A DNA stretch of 6,457 nt from Paracoccus sp. (in: a-proteobacteria). Its GTDB lineage: Bacteria > Pseudomonadota > Alphaproteobacteria > Rhodobacterales > Rhodobacteraceae. Made by a program: the position numbers and the translations under genes. The notes beneath the pieces are model-generated. The model worked only from the letters and a program-made list of their open reading frames with translations, was not told where the DNA came from and made no database searches. This document shows positions 1-5,808 of the stretch, one piece after another. Within the stretch, counting starts at the first letter, position 1, and each line of letters starts with the position of its first letter. The stretch is from the NCBI GenBank assembly GCA_018056045.1, contig JAGPGI010000162.1:1-6457 (forward strand), written 5' to 3'.

Positions 1-150
1 CCGCTGGTCTGCGACAGTGGCGACCGCTATGCCGAGACCTATTTCAACCCGGACTGGCTGAAGCAGAAGGGGCTGGAGACCGGGCCTTGGCGCGAACGGA
101 TCGACGCCTTTCTTGAGGGGGGCGAGCCCTCGGCGCTGATCGGCGGCTAA
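1..150 (+). CDS. PLP-dependent cysteine synthase family protein, 3' end only
   Basis: Frame 1 is open from the window edge to a TAA at 148-150 and gives the last 49 residues of a protein that starts outside the window. The segment VCDSGDRYAETYFNPDWL followed by KGL resembles the C-terminal end of cysteine synthase (CysK/CysM/Cbs-type, fold type II PLP enzymes), where a CDSG.RY motif precedes a Y.N..W segment. Such enzymes make cysteine from O-acetylserine and sulfide, or act on related beta-replacement substrates. The PLP lysine and the catalytic domain lie outside the window, so the exact subfamily cannot be read. The stop overlaps the stop of the convergent nnrS-family gene, and there is no room for a separate terminator. 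Confidence 0.65.
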   Translation, partial: PLVCDSGDRYAETYFNPDWLKQKGLETGPWRERIDAFLEGGEPSALIGG

Positions 151-1385
151 AGGCGGACAAGCTCGGGGGCAGGCGGCGCGGCTGCGGTTTTGCGTTGCGG
201 CGCGCTGAGAACCGGGGCCGGCACCGGCCCGCTCAGGGCCGGACGAAAGGCGGCAAGAAAGACGGCCCAGCCCAGCATCCACATCAGTGCCGACACCCGG
301 ACCGGATCGGGCCAGTCCGGAGGCGTGATGCCGGAGAGGATGCGGGGCAGGGCCGAGAGCCAGACCAGCGCAAAGGCCAGCATAAGCGCGGGCCCGGCGA
401 TCAGCATCCGGTCACGGCGCGCCATCGCCGCGCGCCCGGTAATGGCGAGGATCATCGACCCCATCGCCCCCATGGTCAGGGCATGTAGCGCCGCGCTCTG
501 CGCCAGCAGGTCTGGCCGCAGCGTTGACATGCCCAGCAGAAGAAGGCCGCAGGGCAGCCAGAGCCATGCCAGATGCAGCATCAAAAGCGCCGGGTAGCCG
601 CGGGCAAGCCGGCTCTGCCAACCGGCCAGCCGCACGCCTTGCAGGATGCCGGCAAGGGTCAGACAGGCCCCCGCCGCGCCTGTCTGTCCGCCAAGCGCCA
701 GAGCTCCACCCAGCATTGTCGCCACCAGCGCCGCGACGGCGATGGCGCGGCGGTCCTGCGGCTGCCGGTCCGGTGCTGCGCGCTGCAGCCAGCTTCGGGT
801 AAAGGCAGGCACCGCACGACCGCCGATCCAGCCGATCAGCGCCGCGAAAAGCAGCACCATCGCCACCGGCAGTGCGGCCATATCCACGAGGCCGCGCATA
901 TCGACCAGAAGGACCGCATTCCCCAGCGCCATGGCGGCGATTGCGACGACCGCCCACAGCCGGCCCCAGAGCCGCGCCGCGATCAGGTGGCGAGCAAGCG
1001 CCATGGCCAGCAGGACGAAATAGCCCAGTGCCATGACGAGCTGCAGCCCGAAGGGCAGGCTTTCGGACAGGGGCAGTGCCAGCCGGGCCGCCAGCCAGAG
1101 CAGCGTCAGAACCAGCACGGTCCGCGACGAGACCAGCCCTGACACTTGTCCCGTCACGGGGCGCGTCCATGCCGGCAGCGCGGTCAGCAGATAGCCGCCA
1201 ACCGCTGCGCCGCACATGCCGAAGACCAGTTCATGAAGGTGCCAAAGACGCGGATCGGCCGGCAGCTTTCCCGGCCACAGCCAGACGAGCGGCGCCAGCA
1301 GGGCGCAAATTCCCGCGCCAAGAAACAGCGGCCGGTAGGCGGCCTGCCACAGAGGGTGCCACAGCGGATGGCGCTGTCGCGGCAT
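147..1385 (-). CDS. nnrS: NnrS family heme/copper membrane protein
   Basis: The 412-residue product is almost entirely hydrophobic, with about a dozen predicted membrane segments, and matches the NnrS family in length and pattern. Recognisable landmarks are WHLHELVFG at residues 48-56 (paired His residues, candidate heme or metal ligands), then GGYLLTALPAWT, and later a HALTMGAMGSM segment followed by an Arg, typical of the C-terminal half. NnrS proteins are inner-membrane proteins linked to nitric-oxide metabolism and nitrosative-stress tolerance in denitrifiers, and the family is named for control by NnrR. The ATG at 1383-1385 is preceded in frame by TAA-GCC, so this is the most upstream possible ATG; the Shine-Dalgarno match is poor. 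A candidate FNR-type promoter lies upstream at 1478-1518. The C-terminal 30 residues are a Pro/Ala-rich tail. No other denitrification gene is visible here. Confidence 0.88.
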   Translation of the reverse strand: MPRQRHPLWHPLWQAAYRPLFLGAGICALLAPLVWLWPGKLPADPRLWHLHELVFGMCGAAVGGYLLTALPAWTRPVTGQVSGLVSSRTVLVLTLLWLAARLALPLSESLPFGLQLVMALGYFVLLAMALARHLIAARLWGRLWAVVAIAAMALGNAVLLVDMRGLVDMAALPVAMVLLFAALIGWIGGRAVPAFTRSWLQRAAPDRQPQDRRAIAVAALVATMLGGALALGGQTGAAGACLTLAGILQGVRLAGWQSRLARGYPALLMLHLAWLWLPCGLLLLGMSTLRPDLLAQSAALHALTMGAMGSMILAITGRAAMARRDRMLIAGPALMLAFALVWLSALPRILSGITPPDWPDPVRVSALMWMLGWAVFLAAFRPALSGPVPAPVLSAPQRKTAAAPPAPELVRL

Positions 1386-1388
1386 GGC

Positions 1389-1451
1389 TTACAGCCCGAG
1401 CGCGGCGCGGGGCAGGGCGGGGGCGTGCGGCATGCGGATCGCGACCTCCAT
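1389..1451 (-). CDS. Candidate 20-codon upstream ORF in the nnrS leader
   Basis: This short frame (ATG-GAG-GTC-GCG...CTG-TAA) lies inside the predicted nnrS leader. Its TAA is separated from the nnrS ATG by one codon (GCC), in the same frame. A second in-frame ATG at 1431-1433 has GGAGG at about 11 nt upstream and would give 14 residues. Since nnrS has a weak Shine-Dalgarno of its own, the upstream ORF could feed ribosomes to nnrS by termination-reinitiation. It may equally be chance in a GC-rich leader. The peptide resembles no family known to me. Confidence 0.2.
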   Translation of the reverse strand: MEVAIRMPHAPALPRAALGL

Positions 1452-1458
1452 CGGGGCG

Positions 1459-1478
1459 GGAGCAAAAGGACTTGCTCC
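1459..1478. promoter_or_regulatory. 7-bp inverted repeat at the predicted nnrS start of transcription
   Basis: GGAGCAA (1459-1465) and TTGCTCC (1472-1478) are perfect inverted arms around a 6-nt spacer. The dyad overlaps the last base of the candidate -10 and spans the predicted +1 of nnrS. Only one arm would be transcribed, so a DNA operator is more likely than an RNA hairpin. No regulator family is recognised from the sequence. Confidence 0.3.
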
Positions 1479-1518
1479 TTATAGCCGCGATTGCCGGTGC
1501 CGGCTTGACCACGCTCAA
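1478..1518 (-). promoter_or_regulatory. Candidate FNR/NnrR-class promoter of nnrS
   Basis: TTGA-N6-TCAA at 1505-1518 matches the FNR/CRP-family half-site layout. It sits in a perfect 22-bp dyad (1501-1522, arms CGGCTTGA and TCAAGCCG). On the minus strand a TATAAG -10 (1478-1483) follows after 21 nt. This puts the box centre at about -40.5 from a start near 1471, the position expected for a class II FNR-type activated promoter, and no clear -35 is needed. NnrS genes are known targets of NnrR/FNR-type regulators, so the context fits. The dyad lies 28 nt past the stop of the upstream gene and could also act as a weak stem-loop, but it has no T run. Confidence 0.6.
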
Positions 1519-1549
1519 GCCGACCGGGGGCGAGCAGGCCCGTTCCGGC

Positions 1550-2425
1550 TCAGGGGGTGATGAACTCGATCCCCGGAAGGGCGGCGATCTCGGCGATGTC
1601 CTCGTCATAGGCGGCGGTGATGCGGTCAACCAGCCGCTGGCTCCAGCCCGGCAGTTCGATGCTGGTTTCCATCTGATCGGGCAGCGCGTGCGTCTGCAAG
1701 GCTGCCGCAAAGATCCGCCGCCGGCTTTCGATGGTCAGACGCGGTTCTTTGGCCATCTCCTCGCGGATCATCTGGATGCCGTCCGGGTGCAGGATGTCGC
1801 CCAGGATCTGCAGGCCCGCCTTCAGCGGCACGTCATTGGGCATGGTGGCGATGCGGCGCACCACCTCGGGCCAGATCAGCGAGGTGTCCTCGTGGCACCA
1901 GACCACGATGCGGCGCCCCGGCAATGCCGCCAGAACGCGGCGCATCATCGGCGCCCAGCGAAGGCTGAGCGGGTCGATCCCGCCCATCACTTCGTCATAG
2001 TCGCCGGTGCCCTCTTGCGAGAGAATAAATGGGATCAGCGTCGCCGGGTTCTTCATGCCGATGAAGAACTCGATTTCGGCGCTGGGAAACAGATTTGTCA
2101 GCGCCGTCATCTTTTGGGCGGCACTGTCATAGAGCCCGTCGCGCGAGATCGCCCGCCGGGCTCGGCCCAGAAACGAGGGCGTGCTGCAGATGACGCGGCG
2201 GGGATTGTCGGAATCCAGCACCGCATCCAGCATCACCTGTTCCATCTCGGGGGTCGCAGGGCTGCCATGCAGCGACAGCAGCGCCTCGTTGAAGAGGTCG
2301 CGGTGGCGGTTCGGCGTGACCGGCTCGACCCCGTTGCGCAAGAGCCAGTCGCGGTTTTGCAGCAATGTCTTGACCATGCGGTAGAGGTCGGTGCCGTGGA
2401 CCCCGCAATGAAAGACAATCTGCAT
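1550..2425 (-). CDS. Sulfotransferase-like protein with degenerate PAPS loop
   Basis: The 291-residue product starts at the ATG at 2423-2425, which has AGGAG (2435-2439) 9 nt upstream; a TTG at 2432-2434 is in frame but lies too close to that site. The N terminus, IVFHCGVHGTD...LLQNRDWLLRNGV (residues 3-33), has the spacing of bacterial sulfotransferases (beta strand, HxGxxKTGTT-type 5'-phosphosulfate loop, helix with NR..L...G). However, the loop Lys and the Thr pair are missing (GVHGTDLYR). EFFIGMKNPATLIP at 119-132 resembles the strand that normally carries RxP of the 3'-phosphate site, and VVWCHEDTSLIWPEVVRRI at 174-192 resembles the later E-D strand-helix. I infer a sulfotransferase fold that may have lost PAPS chemistry. 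The substrate is unknown. No signal peptide or membrane segment is seen. Its leader contains a hairpin that covers the Shine-Dalgarno site. Confidence 0.6.
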   Translation of the reverse strand: MQIVFHCGVHGTDLYRMVKTLLQNRDWLLRNGVEPVTPNRHRDLFNEALLSLHGSPATPEMEQVMLDAVLDSDNPRRVICSTPSFLGRARRAISRDGLYDSAAQKMTALTNLFPSAEIEFFIGMKNPATLIPFILSQEGTGDYDEVMGGIDPLSLRWAPMMRRVLAALPGRRIVVWCHEDTSLIWPEVVRRIATMPNDVPLKAGLQILGDILHPDGIQMIREEMAKEPRLTIESRRRIFAAALQTHALPDQMETSIELPGWSQRLVDRITAAYDEDIAEIAALPGIEFITP

Positions 2426-2434
2426 CCGCAACAA

Positions 2435-2515
2435 CTCCTGACCGGTTTGGCGGCCACACTATCCATCTATTCCGGTCAGGAAAACCGTCTGATTACGGTG
2501 GTTTTGATCTGACCG
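2435..2515 (-). promoter_or_regulatory. Three-arm repeat leader that can hide the ribosome binding site
   Basis: Arm A (2436-2445, TCCTGACCGG on +) and arm B (2472-2481, CCGGTCAGGA on +) are perfect 10-bp inverted copies. In the minus transcript the A-B stem buries the AGGA of the sulfotransferase-like gene. Arm C (2509-2515, CTGACCG) can pair 7 bp with the same arm B (2473-2479), extended by AAAACC (2481-2486) with GGTTTT (2500-2505). A-B and B-C are mutually exclusive, the layout of a translational on/off switch if transcription starts beyond 2515. The arms are centred about 35-36 bp apart, so a DNA-binding array is the alternative. Confidence 0.4.
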
Positions 2516-2678
2516 CGGCGCCGTGTCCTTGCCGCACCGAGCCGGCGCATCCACAGGGGATTTGCATGAGTTGATTGATTTTTGTTTATTTTCATGCCCA
2601 AGTCGGGAAATTCCGTCGCGTCAGACGCGCAGGGCTATATTGAACGAATTCGTGAACTGGATAAGAATGTTTCAATTG
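2516..2678. other. Intergenic stretch, partly AT-rich, no gene seen
   Basis: This is the middle of the gap between the divergent sulfotransferase-like and luxR-type genes. From about 2561 it becomes clearly AT-rich against a GC-rich background, including a T-rich run at 2579-2592. It contains small dyads: GCATGA/TCATGC (2564-2569 and 2592-2597), CGCGTC-A-GACGCG (2617-2629) and the 10-bp palindrome ACGAATTCGT (2644-2653). Any of these could be an operator for the neighbouring regulator. A 66-codon frame from a GTG at 2523 crosses it but has no ribosome binding site or recognisable product. Confidence 0.5.
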
Positions 2679-2708
2679 TTGGTAGCGTATCGTAACTTTA
2701 TTTATAAC
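2679..2708 (+). promoter_or_regulatory. Candidate promoter of the luxR-type gene
   Basis: TTGGTA (2679-2684), an 18-nt spacer and TATAAC (2703-2708) give a plausible sigma70-type promoter, with a start near 2715 and a short leader of about 24 nt. It lies in an AT-rich stretch, where chance matches are more likely. Confidence 0.35.
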
Positions 2709-2738
2709 CGTCGCGCAGCGTAATCAGGACGCACGAAG

Positions 2739-3611
2739 ATGCTACAGGCAATAGCGACGATTCTCGCGGCCCGCTCGGTCGAGAGTGTCTGGCAGTTATA
2801 TGCGACACGTCTGGCCGAATGGGGCTTTCCATATGCTGCCTATCATGGCGTGCGTCTGCTGCGCGCGACCAATGAACAGGTCGCCGATGACAGCCTGTTC
2901 CTGTCCAGCTATTCGCAGCGGCTGCTGCAGGACCTGGTGGCGCAGAACCTGTTTGACAGCGTGCCGATGTATCGCTGGATGACGCATCACAAGGGCAGTG
3001 AAAGCTGGGACTGGCTGCAGGCTCGGCGCCTGGCGGGACGTCTGACCGACAACGAGCTGCGGGGGCTGGATCTGTTCACCCGCTATGGTCATGTTTCGGG
3101 CTATGCCATCAGCCTCGCCGACAGCGTGCATCGCGTGCGCGCCGGCGTCATCATGAGCGGTGCGATCGGCCAGCGTCAGGACCAGTTGGACGAGCATTGG
3201 CGCATGCACCAGCCGCAGATCGAGGCGCTGACCGGGCTGGTGCATCTGCGCCTTGCCGGCCTGCCCTATGCGCCGCCGAACGAGGTGCTGACCGCGCGCC
3301 AGCGCGAGGTGCTGGAATGCATTTCGGTTGGCCGCACCACGCAGGAAATCTCGGAACTACTGGACGTGACGCCCTCGACGGTGGAAAAACACCTGCGTCT
3401 TGCCCGCAAGGCGCTGGGGGCACGGACCACGGCGCAGGCGGTCTTGCTGGCGACAAGCCGCAGGCAGATTTTCGTCGATCCGGGAGAGCGCTGCACGATG
3501 CGGCAGGCTGCCGCGCAAGCCGGGACAGAGGTCGGGGCGGCCGAGTCCTGGGACTTTGCGACCGTCGTGCATTCAAGCGACTATATGCGCGAACATCTTC
3601 CCGAAACCTGA
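2739..3611 (+). CDS. LuxR-type regulator with autoinducer-binding-like domain (solo)
   Basis: The 290-residue product starts at an ATG with AGGA 9 nt upstream. Residues about 15-170 look like the autoinducer-binding domain (PF03472 type), and residues 183-240 form a GerE/LuxR helix-turn-helix: LTARQREVLECISVGRTTQEISELL, then STVEKHL and RKALGARTTAQAV. The invariant E190, L192 region and G198 of the DNA-binding domain are kept. In the ligand domain D73 and W90 plausibly match TraR D70 and W85. The usual DP pair is DS here, and the pocket Trp and Tyr before it are not obvious. After the helix-turn-helix there is an unusual tail of about 45 residues (IFVDPGE... to the end). No luxI synthase is visible, so it is a solo regulator within this window. 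Whether it senses an acyl-homoserine lactone, another ligand or none is open. Confidence 0.85.
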   Translation: MLQAIATILAARSVESVWQLYATRLAEWGFPYAAYHGVRLLRATNEQVADDSLFLSSYSQRLLQDLVAQNLFDSVPMYRWMTHHKGSESWDWLQARRLAGRLTDNELRGLDLFTRYGHVSGYAISLADSVHRVRAGVIMSGAIGQRQDQLDEHWRMHQPQIEALTGLVHLRLAGLPYAPPNEVLTARQREVLECISVGRTTQEISELLDVTPSTVEKHLRLARKALGARTTAQAVLLATSRRQIFVDPGERCTMRQAAAQAGTEVGAAESWDFATVVHSSDYMREHLPET

Positions 3612-3679
3612 GCGTCGCGGCCCGCGGGCGATCGGAGCGGGCGATCGGGGGCAGGGGGCTGCAGACCGGCCCGGGCATG

Positions 3680-3713
3680 AAAAAGCCCGCCAGTCCTGAA
3701 CTGGCGGGCTTTT
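3680..3713. terminator. Bidirectional rho-independent terminator
   Basis: GCCCGCCAGT (3685-3694) and ACTGGCGGGC (3700-3709) form a perfect 10-bp GC-rich stem with a 5-nt loop, flanked by AAAAA on the left and TTTT on the right. It lies 73 nt after the luxR-type stop and 39 nt after the tsf stop, so it can end both convergent transcripts. Confidence 0.93.
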
Positions 3714-3752
3714 GTGTTCCGAGCAGGACCCGCAGGGCGGGCCCAAGGGCGA

Positions 3753-4664
3753 TCAGGCGCCGCTGAGGGTCTTGGCGACCTCGGCTGCGAAGTCTTCTTC
3801 TTTCTTCTCGATGCCGTCGCCGACCATCACGCGGGCATAGCCGGTGATCTCGACGCCAGCCTCTTTCGCGGCCTGCTCGACGGTCAGGTCGGGGTTGATC
3901 ACGAAGGGCTGACCCAGCAGCGTGTTCTCGGCGACGAACTTCTTCATCCGGCCGGGGATGATGTTGTTCTGGATCACCGCTTCGGGCTTGGGCTTGTCCG
4001 ACGAGGCGTTTTCTTCCAGCGCCTTGGCGGTCTGCACCTGCAGTTCACGCTCCAGCACGGCCGGGTCCAGCGTGGCTTCCGACAGCGAGACCGGGTTGGT
4101 CGCGGCGATATGCATGGCGAACTGCTTGCCGATGGCCTGCGCCTTTTCGGCCGGACCGTTCAGCGCGACCAGAACGCCGATCTTGCCCAGACCGTCTGCG
4201 GCGGCATTGTGGACATAGGAGACGATCGTGTCGCCTTCCAGCACATGCATGCGGCGCAGCGTCAGGTTCTCGCCGATGCGGGCGATGGCGTCGGTCAGCA
4301 CTTCCGAGACCGGCTTGCCGTTCAGATGGGTGGCGCGCAGCACCTCGACATCTTCGGCGGTCTGCAGCGCCACGTCGGTGACTTCGCGGACCAGTTGCTG
4401 GAAATCGGCGTTCTTGGCGACGAAATCGGTTTCCGAGTTGATTTCGACGGCGACGCCGCGGCCGGCCGTCACCTGCACGCCCACGAGGCCCTCGGCCGCG
4501 ACGCGGTCGGCCTTCTTGGCGGCTTTCGCCAGACCCTTGGTGCGCAGCCAGTCGATGGCGGCTTCCATGTCGCCATCGGTTTCGGTCAGCGCCTTCTTGG
4601 CGTCCATCATGCCTGCGCCGGTCGTTTCGCGCAGCTCTTTCACCATCGCAGCGGTGATAGCCAT
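3753..4664 (-). CDS. tsf: Translation elongation factor Ts
   Basis: The 303-residue product is EF-Ts, the cytoplasmic guanine-nucleotide exchange factor that recycles EF-Tu-GDP. The N-terminal UBA-like domain is residues 1-45 ([20 protein letters not shown], then DAKKAL and EAAIDWLR). The core signature [12 protein letters not shown] lies at 74-85, with the TDFV motif that contacts EF-Tu. The dimerisation/core subdomains follow, with [20 protein letters not shown] near 235-254, and the C-terminal [13 protein letters not shown] segment. The start at 4662-4664 is set by AAGGAG (4672-4677) 7 nt upstream and by the family's conserved N terminus. A longer upstream frame exists but is not conserved. 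The length is normal for alphaproteobacteria. It follows rpsB in the usual order, 82 nt downstream, and ends before a bidirectional terminator. Confidence 0.98.
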   Translation of the reverse strand: MAITAAMVKELRETTGAGMMDAKKALTETDGDMEAAIDWLRTKGLAKAAKKADRVAAEGLVGVQVTAGRGVAVEINSETDFVAKNADFQQLVREVTDVALQTAEDVEVLRATHLNGKPVSEVLTDAIARIGENLTLRRMHVLEGDTIVSYVHNAAADGLGKIGVLVALNGPAEKAQAIGKQFAMHIAATNPVSLSEATLDPAVLERELQVQTAKALEENASSDKPKPEAVIQNNIIPGRMKKFVAENTLLGQPFVINPDLTVEQAAKEAGVEITGYARVMVGDGIEKKEEDFAAEVAKTLSGA

Positions 4665-4689
4665 CGGATGTCTCCTTGCTTTCAATGCG

Positions 4690-4714
4690 TCAGGCGGGGC
4701 TGATCCCCGCCTGA
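4690..4714 (-). other. Intercistronic hairpin between rpsB and tsf
   Basis: TCAGGCGGGG (4690-4699) and CCCCGCCTGA (4705-4714) form a perfect 10-bp stem with a 5-nt loop. It begins 32 nt after the rpsB stop and ends 25 nt before the tsf ATG, ahead of the tsf Shine-Dalgarno. There is no T run after it on the minus strand, so it is not a full intrinsic terminator. Partial termination, RNase protection or processing, setting the S2 to EF-Ts ratio, are the likely roles. Confidence 0.6.
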
Positions 4715-4746
4715 TGAATGTGTCCCGTAAAGCCTTTGCTCGCCGA

Positions 4747-5523
4747 TCAGGCGGTGGCTTCCTCGGTGGCTTCGGCGTCCAGCTCTTCGACCGGGGTGGC
4801 CTCCAGCGCGCCCAGATCGACACCGGCGGCGCCCATCTGTGCGGTCATGCCGTCCAGAGCCGCGCGGCTCATCAGATCGGTGTACAGCGCGATGGCGCGG
4901 GCGGCGTCGTCGTTGCCGGGGATGATGTAGTCAACGCCCTTGGGCGAGCAGTTGGTATCGACCACGGCGACGACCGGGATGCCCAGCTTGTTCGCCTCGG
5001 CGATGGCCAGGTCTTCCTTGTTGACGTCGATCACGAACAGCAGGTCCGGCAGACCGCCCATTTCGCGGATCCCGCCCAGCGAGGCCTGCAGTTTGGCCTG
5101 CTCGCGTTCCATCTGCAGACGCTCTTTCTTGGTCAGGCCCTCGGCGCCCGAGGTCAGCGTCTCGTCAAGCGCCTTCAGGCGCTGGATCGACTGCGACACG
5201 GTTTTCCAGTTGGTCAGCGTGCCACCCAGCCAGCGGTGGTTCATGTAATACTGAGCCGATTTCTCGGCGGCGTCCGAGATGGCTTTTTGCGCCTGACGCT
5301 TGGTGCCGACGAACAGCACCCGGCCACCCTTGGCGACGGTGTCGCGCACGACCTGCAGCGCCGCGTCCAGCATCGGAACGGTCTGGGTCAGGTCGAAGAT
5401 GTGAATGCCGTTACGTTCACCATAGATGAACTCGGCCATACGGGGGTTCCAGCGCTGAGTCTGGTGGCCGTAGTGAACGCCAGCTTCCAAGAGCTGACGC
5501 ATGTTGAATTCGGGAAGCGCCAT
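4747..5523 (-). CDS. rpsB: 30S ribosomal protein S2
   Basis: The 258-residue product is small-subunit protein S2, which joins late in 30S assembly and helps S1 bind. Diagnostic stretches are [15 protein letters not shown] (15-29), [14 protein letters not shown] (32-45), VGTKRQAQ (72-79), [17 protein letters not shown] (92-108), [11 protein letters not shown] (160-170) and [20 protein letters not shown] (187-206). The ATG at 5521-5523 is chosen because AAAGGA (5531-5536) is 7 nt upstream and the protein then begins MALPEF. An ATG two codons earlier has only 1 nt of spacing. The C terminus is an acidic Glu/Ala-rich tail. It is the first gene of the rpsB-tsf operon, behind its own promoter and a structured leader. 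Confidence 0.98.
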   Translation of the reverse strand: MALPEFNMRQLLEAGVHYGHQTQRWNPRMAEFIYGERNGIHIFDLTQTVPMLDAALQVVRDTVAKGGRVLFVGTKRQAQKAISDAAEKSAQYYMNHRWLGGTLTNWKTVSQSIQRLKALDETLTSGAEGLTKKERLQMEREQAKLQASLGGIREMGGLPDLLFVIDVNKEDLAIAEANKLGIPVVAVVDTNCSPKGVDYIIPGNDDAARAIALYTDLMSRAALDGMTAQMGAAGVDLGALEATPVEELDAEATEEATA

Positions 5524-5631
5524 GTCCATGTCCTTTCCGGTTTGCGCCTTGGCGGGGTTTTCAGGGCTAAGCCCCAACCGGTGGACCGTCGAAGGATGTC
5601 TCCCTCCGGGGCCCGACCCCACCTGTGAAGT
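5524..5631 (-). promoter_or_regulatory. Structured 5' leader of rpsB-tsf mRNA
   Basis: About 108 nt separate the predicted transcription start from the rpsB ATG. On the minus strand CCGGTT (5576-5581) can pair with AACCGG (5537-5542), which touches the Shine-Dalgarno AAAGGA. Inside lie two smaller stems, GGGC-TTA-GCCC (or GGGG with CCCC) and GCC-AA-GGC. A further GC-rich hairpin (GGGG-TCGGG-CCCC) is near the 5' end. Autoregulation of rpsB by S2 through its leader is known in other bacteria; here it is only inferred. Confidence 0.4.
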
Positions 5632-5637
5632 GCGCGC

Positions 5638-5666
5638 CAGATAGTCCCTATTCCGCACAAATGCAA
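5638..5666 (-). promoter_or_regulatory. Promoter of the rpsB-tsf operon
   Basis: On the minus strand TTGCAT (5661-5666), a 17-nt spacer and TATCTG (5638-5643) form a good housekeeping promoter. Transcription would start near 5631. Confidence 0.6.
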
Positions 5667-5748
5667 GCCCCATGCGCAGGCAGGGGCGGTGCCATGCCGG
5701 CGCGGGATCGGGTTCCGGGGCGTTTGGTGCCGGGTTTCCGGTTCAGCG

Positions 5749-5764
5749 TCAACCGATGCTTAAC
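5749..5764 (+). promoter_or_regulatory. Candidate CtrA binding site upstream of the pseudo-receiver gene
   Basis: TCAA-N7-TTAAC matches the alphaproteobacterial CtrA consensus TTAA-N7-TTAAC at eight of nine fixed positions. It lies 44-59 bp upstream of the ATG of the CheY-like gene, in the divergent gap with rpsB. No convincing -35/-10 pair was found for that gene. Confidence 0.4.
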
Positions 5765-5808
5765 CTTCTTGTGCGAACCTCGGTGTCGAGTGAGTGAAGG
5801 GGTGGCAT

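Noticed and set aside
1501..1522. 22-bp dyad read as an intrinsic terminator of the sulfotransferase-like gene
   Set aside because: No T run follows on the minus strand; the TTGA-N6-TCAA content and the spacing to a -10 fit an activator site better.
2426..2434. TTG start three codons upstream for the sulfotransferase-like gene
   Set aside because: It abuts the AGGAG motif with no spacing; the ATG at 2423-2425 has a proper 9-nt spacing.
1076..2512. Long + strand open frame (478 codons) across nnrS and the sulfotransferase-like gene
   Set aside because: It is antisense to two recognisable genes, has a low-complexity Arg/Ala/Gly-rich product and no family resemblance. It is a GC-skew shadow.
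2523..2723. 66-codon frame in the intergenic region before the luxR-type gene
   Set aside because: GTG start without a Shine-Dalgarno, no recognisable product, and it crosses the AT-rich promoter region.
3714..4703. + strand open frame opposite tsf
   Set aside because: Antisense shadow of tsf that starts in the terminator region.
4665..4823. N-terminal extension of tsf
   Set aside because: It overlaps the end of rpsB and the hairpin, is not EF-Ts-like, and a strong Shine-Dalgarno sits before the conserved MAIT start.
4228..5628. Long + strand open frame (466 codons) opposite rpsB and tsf
   Set aside because: rpsB and tsf are certain on the other strand; the product is His/Gln/Asp-rich with no known pattern.
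5794..5808. GTG start five codons upstream for the pseudo-receiver gene
   Set aside because: The purine-rich Shine-Dalgarno lies between the GTG and the ATG, so the ATG at 5809 is favoured.
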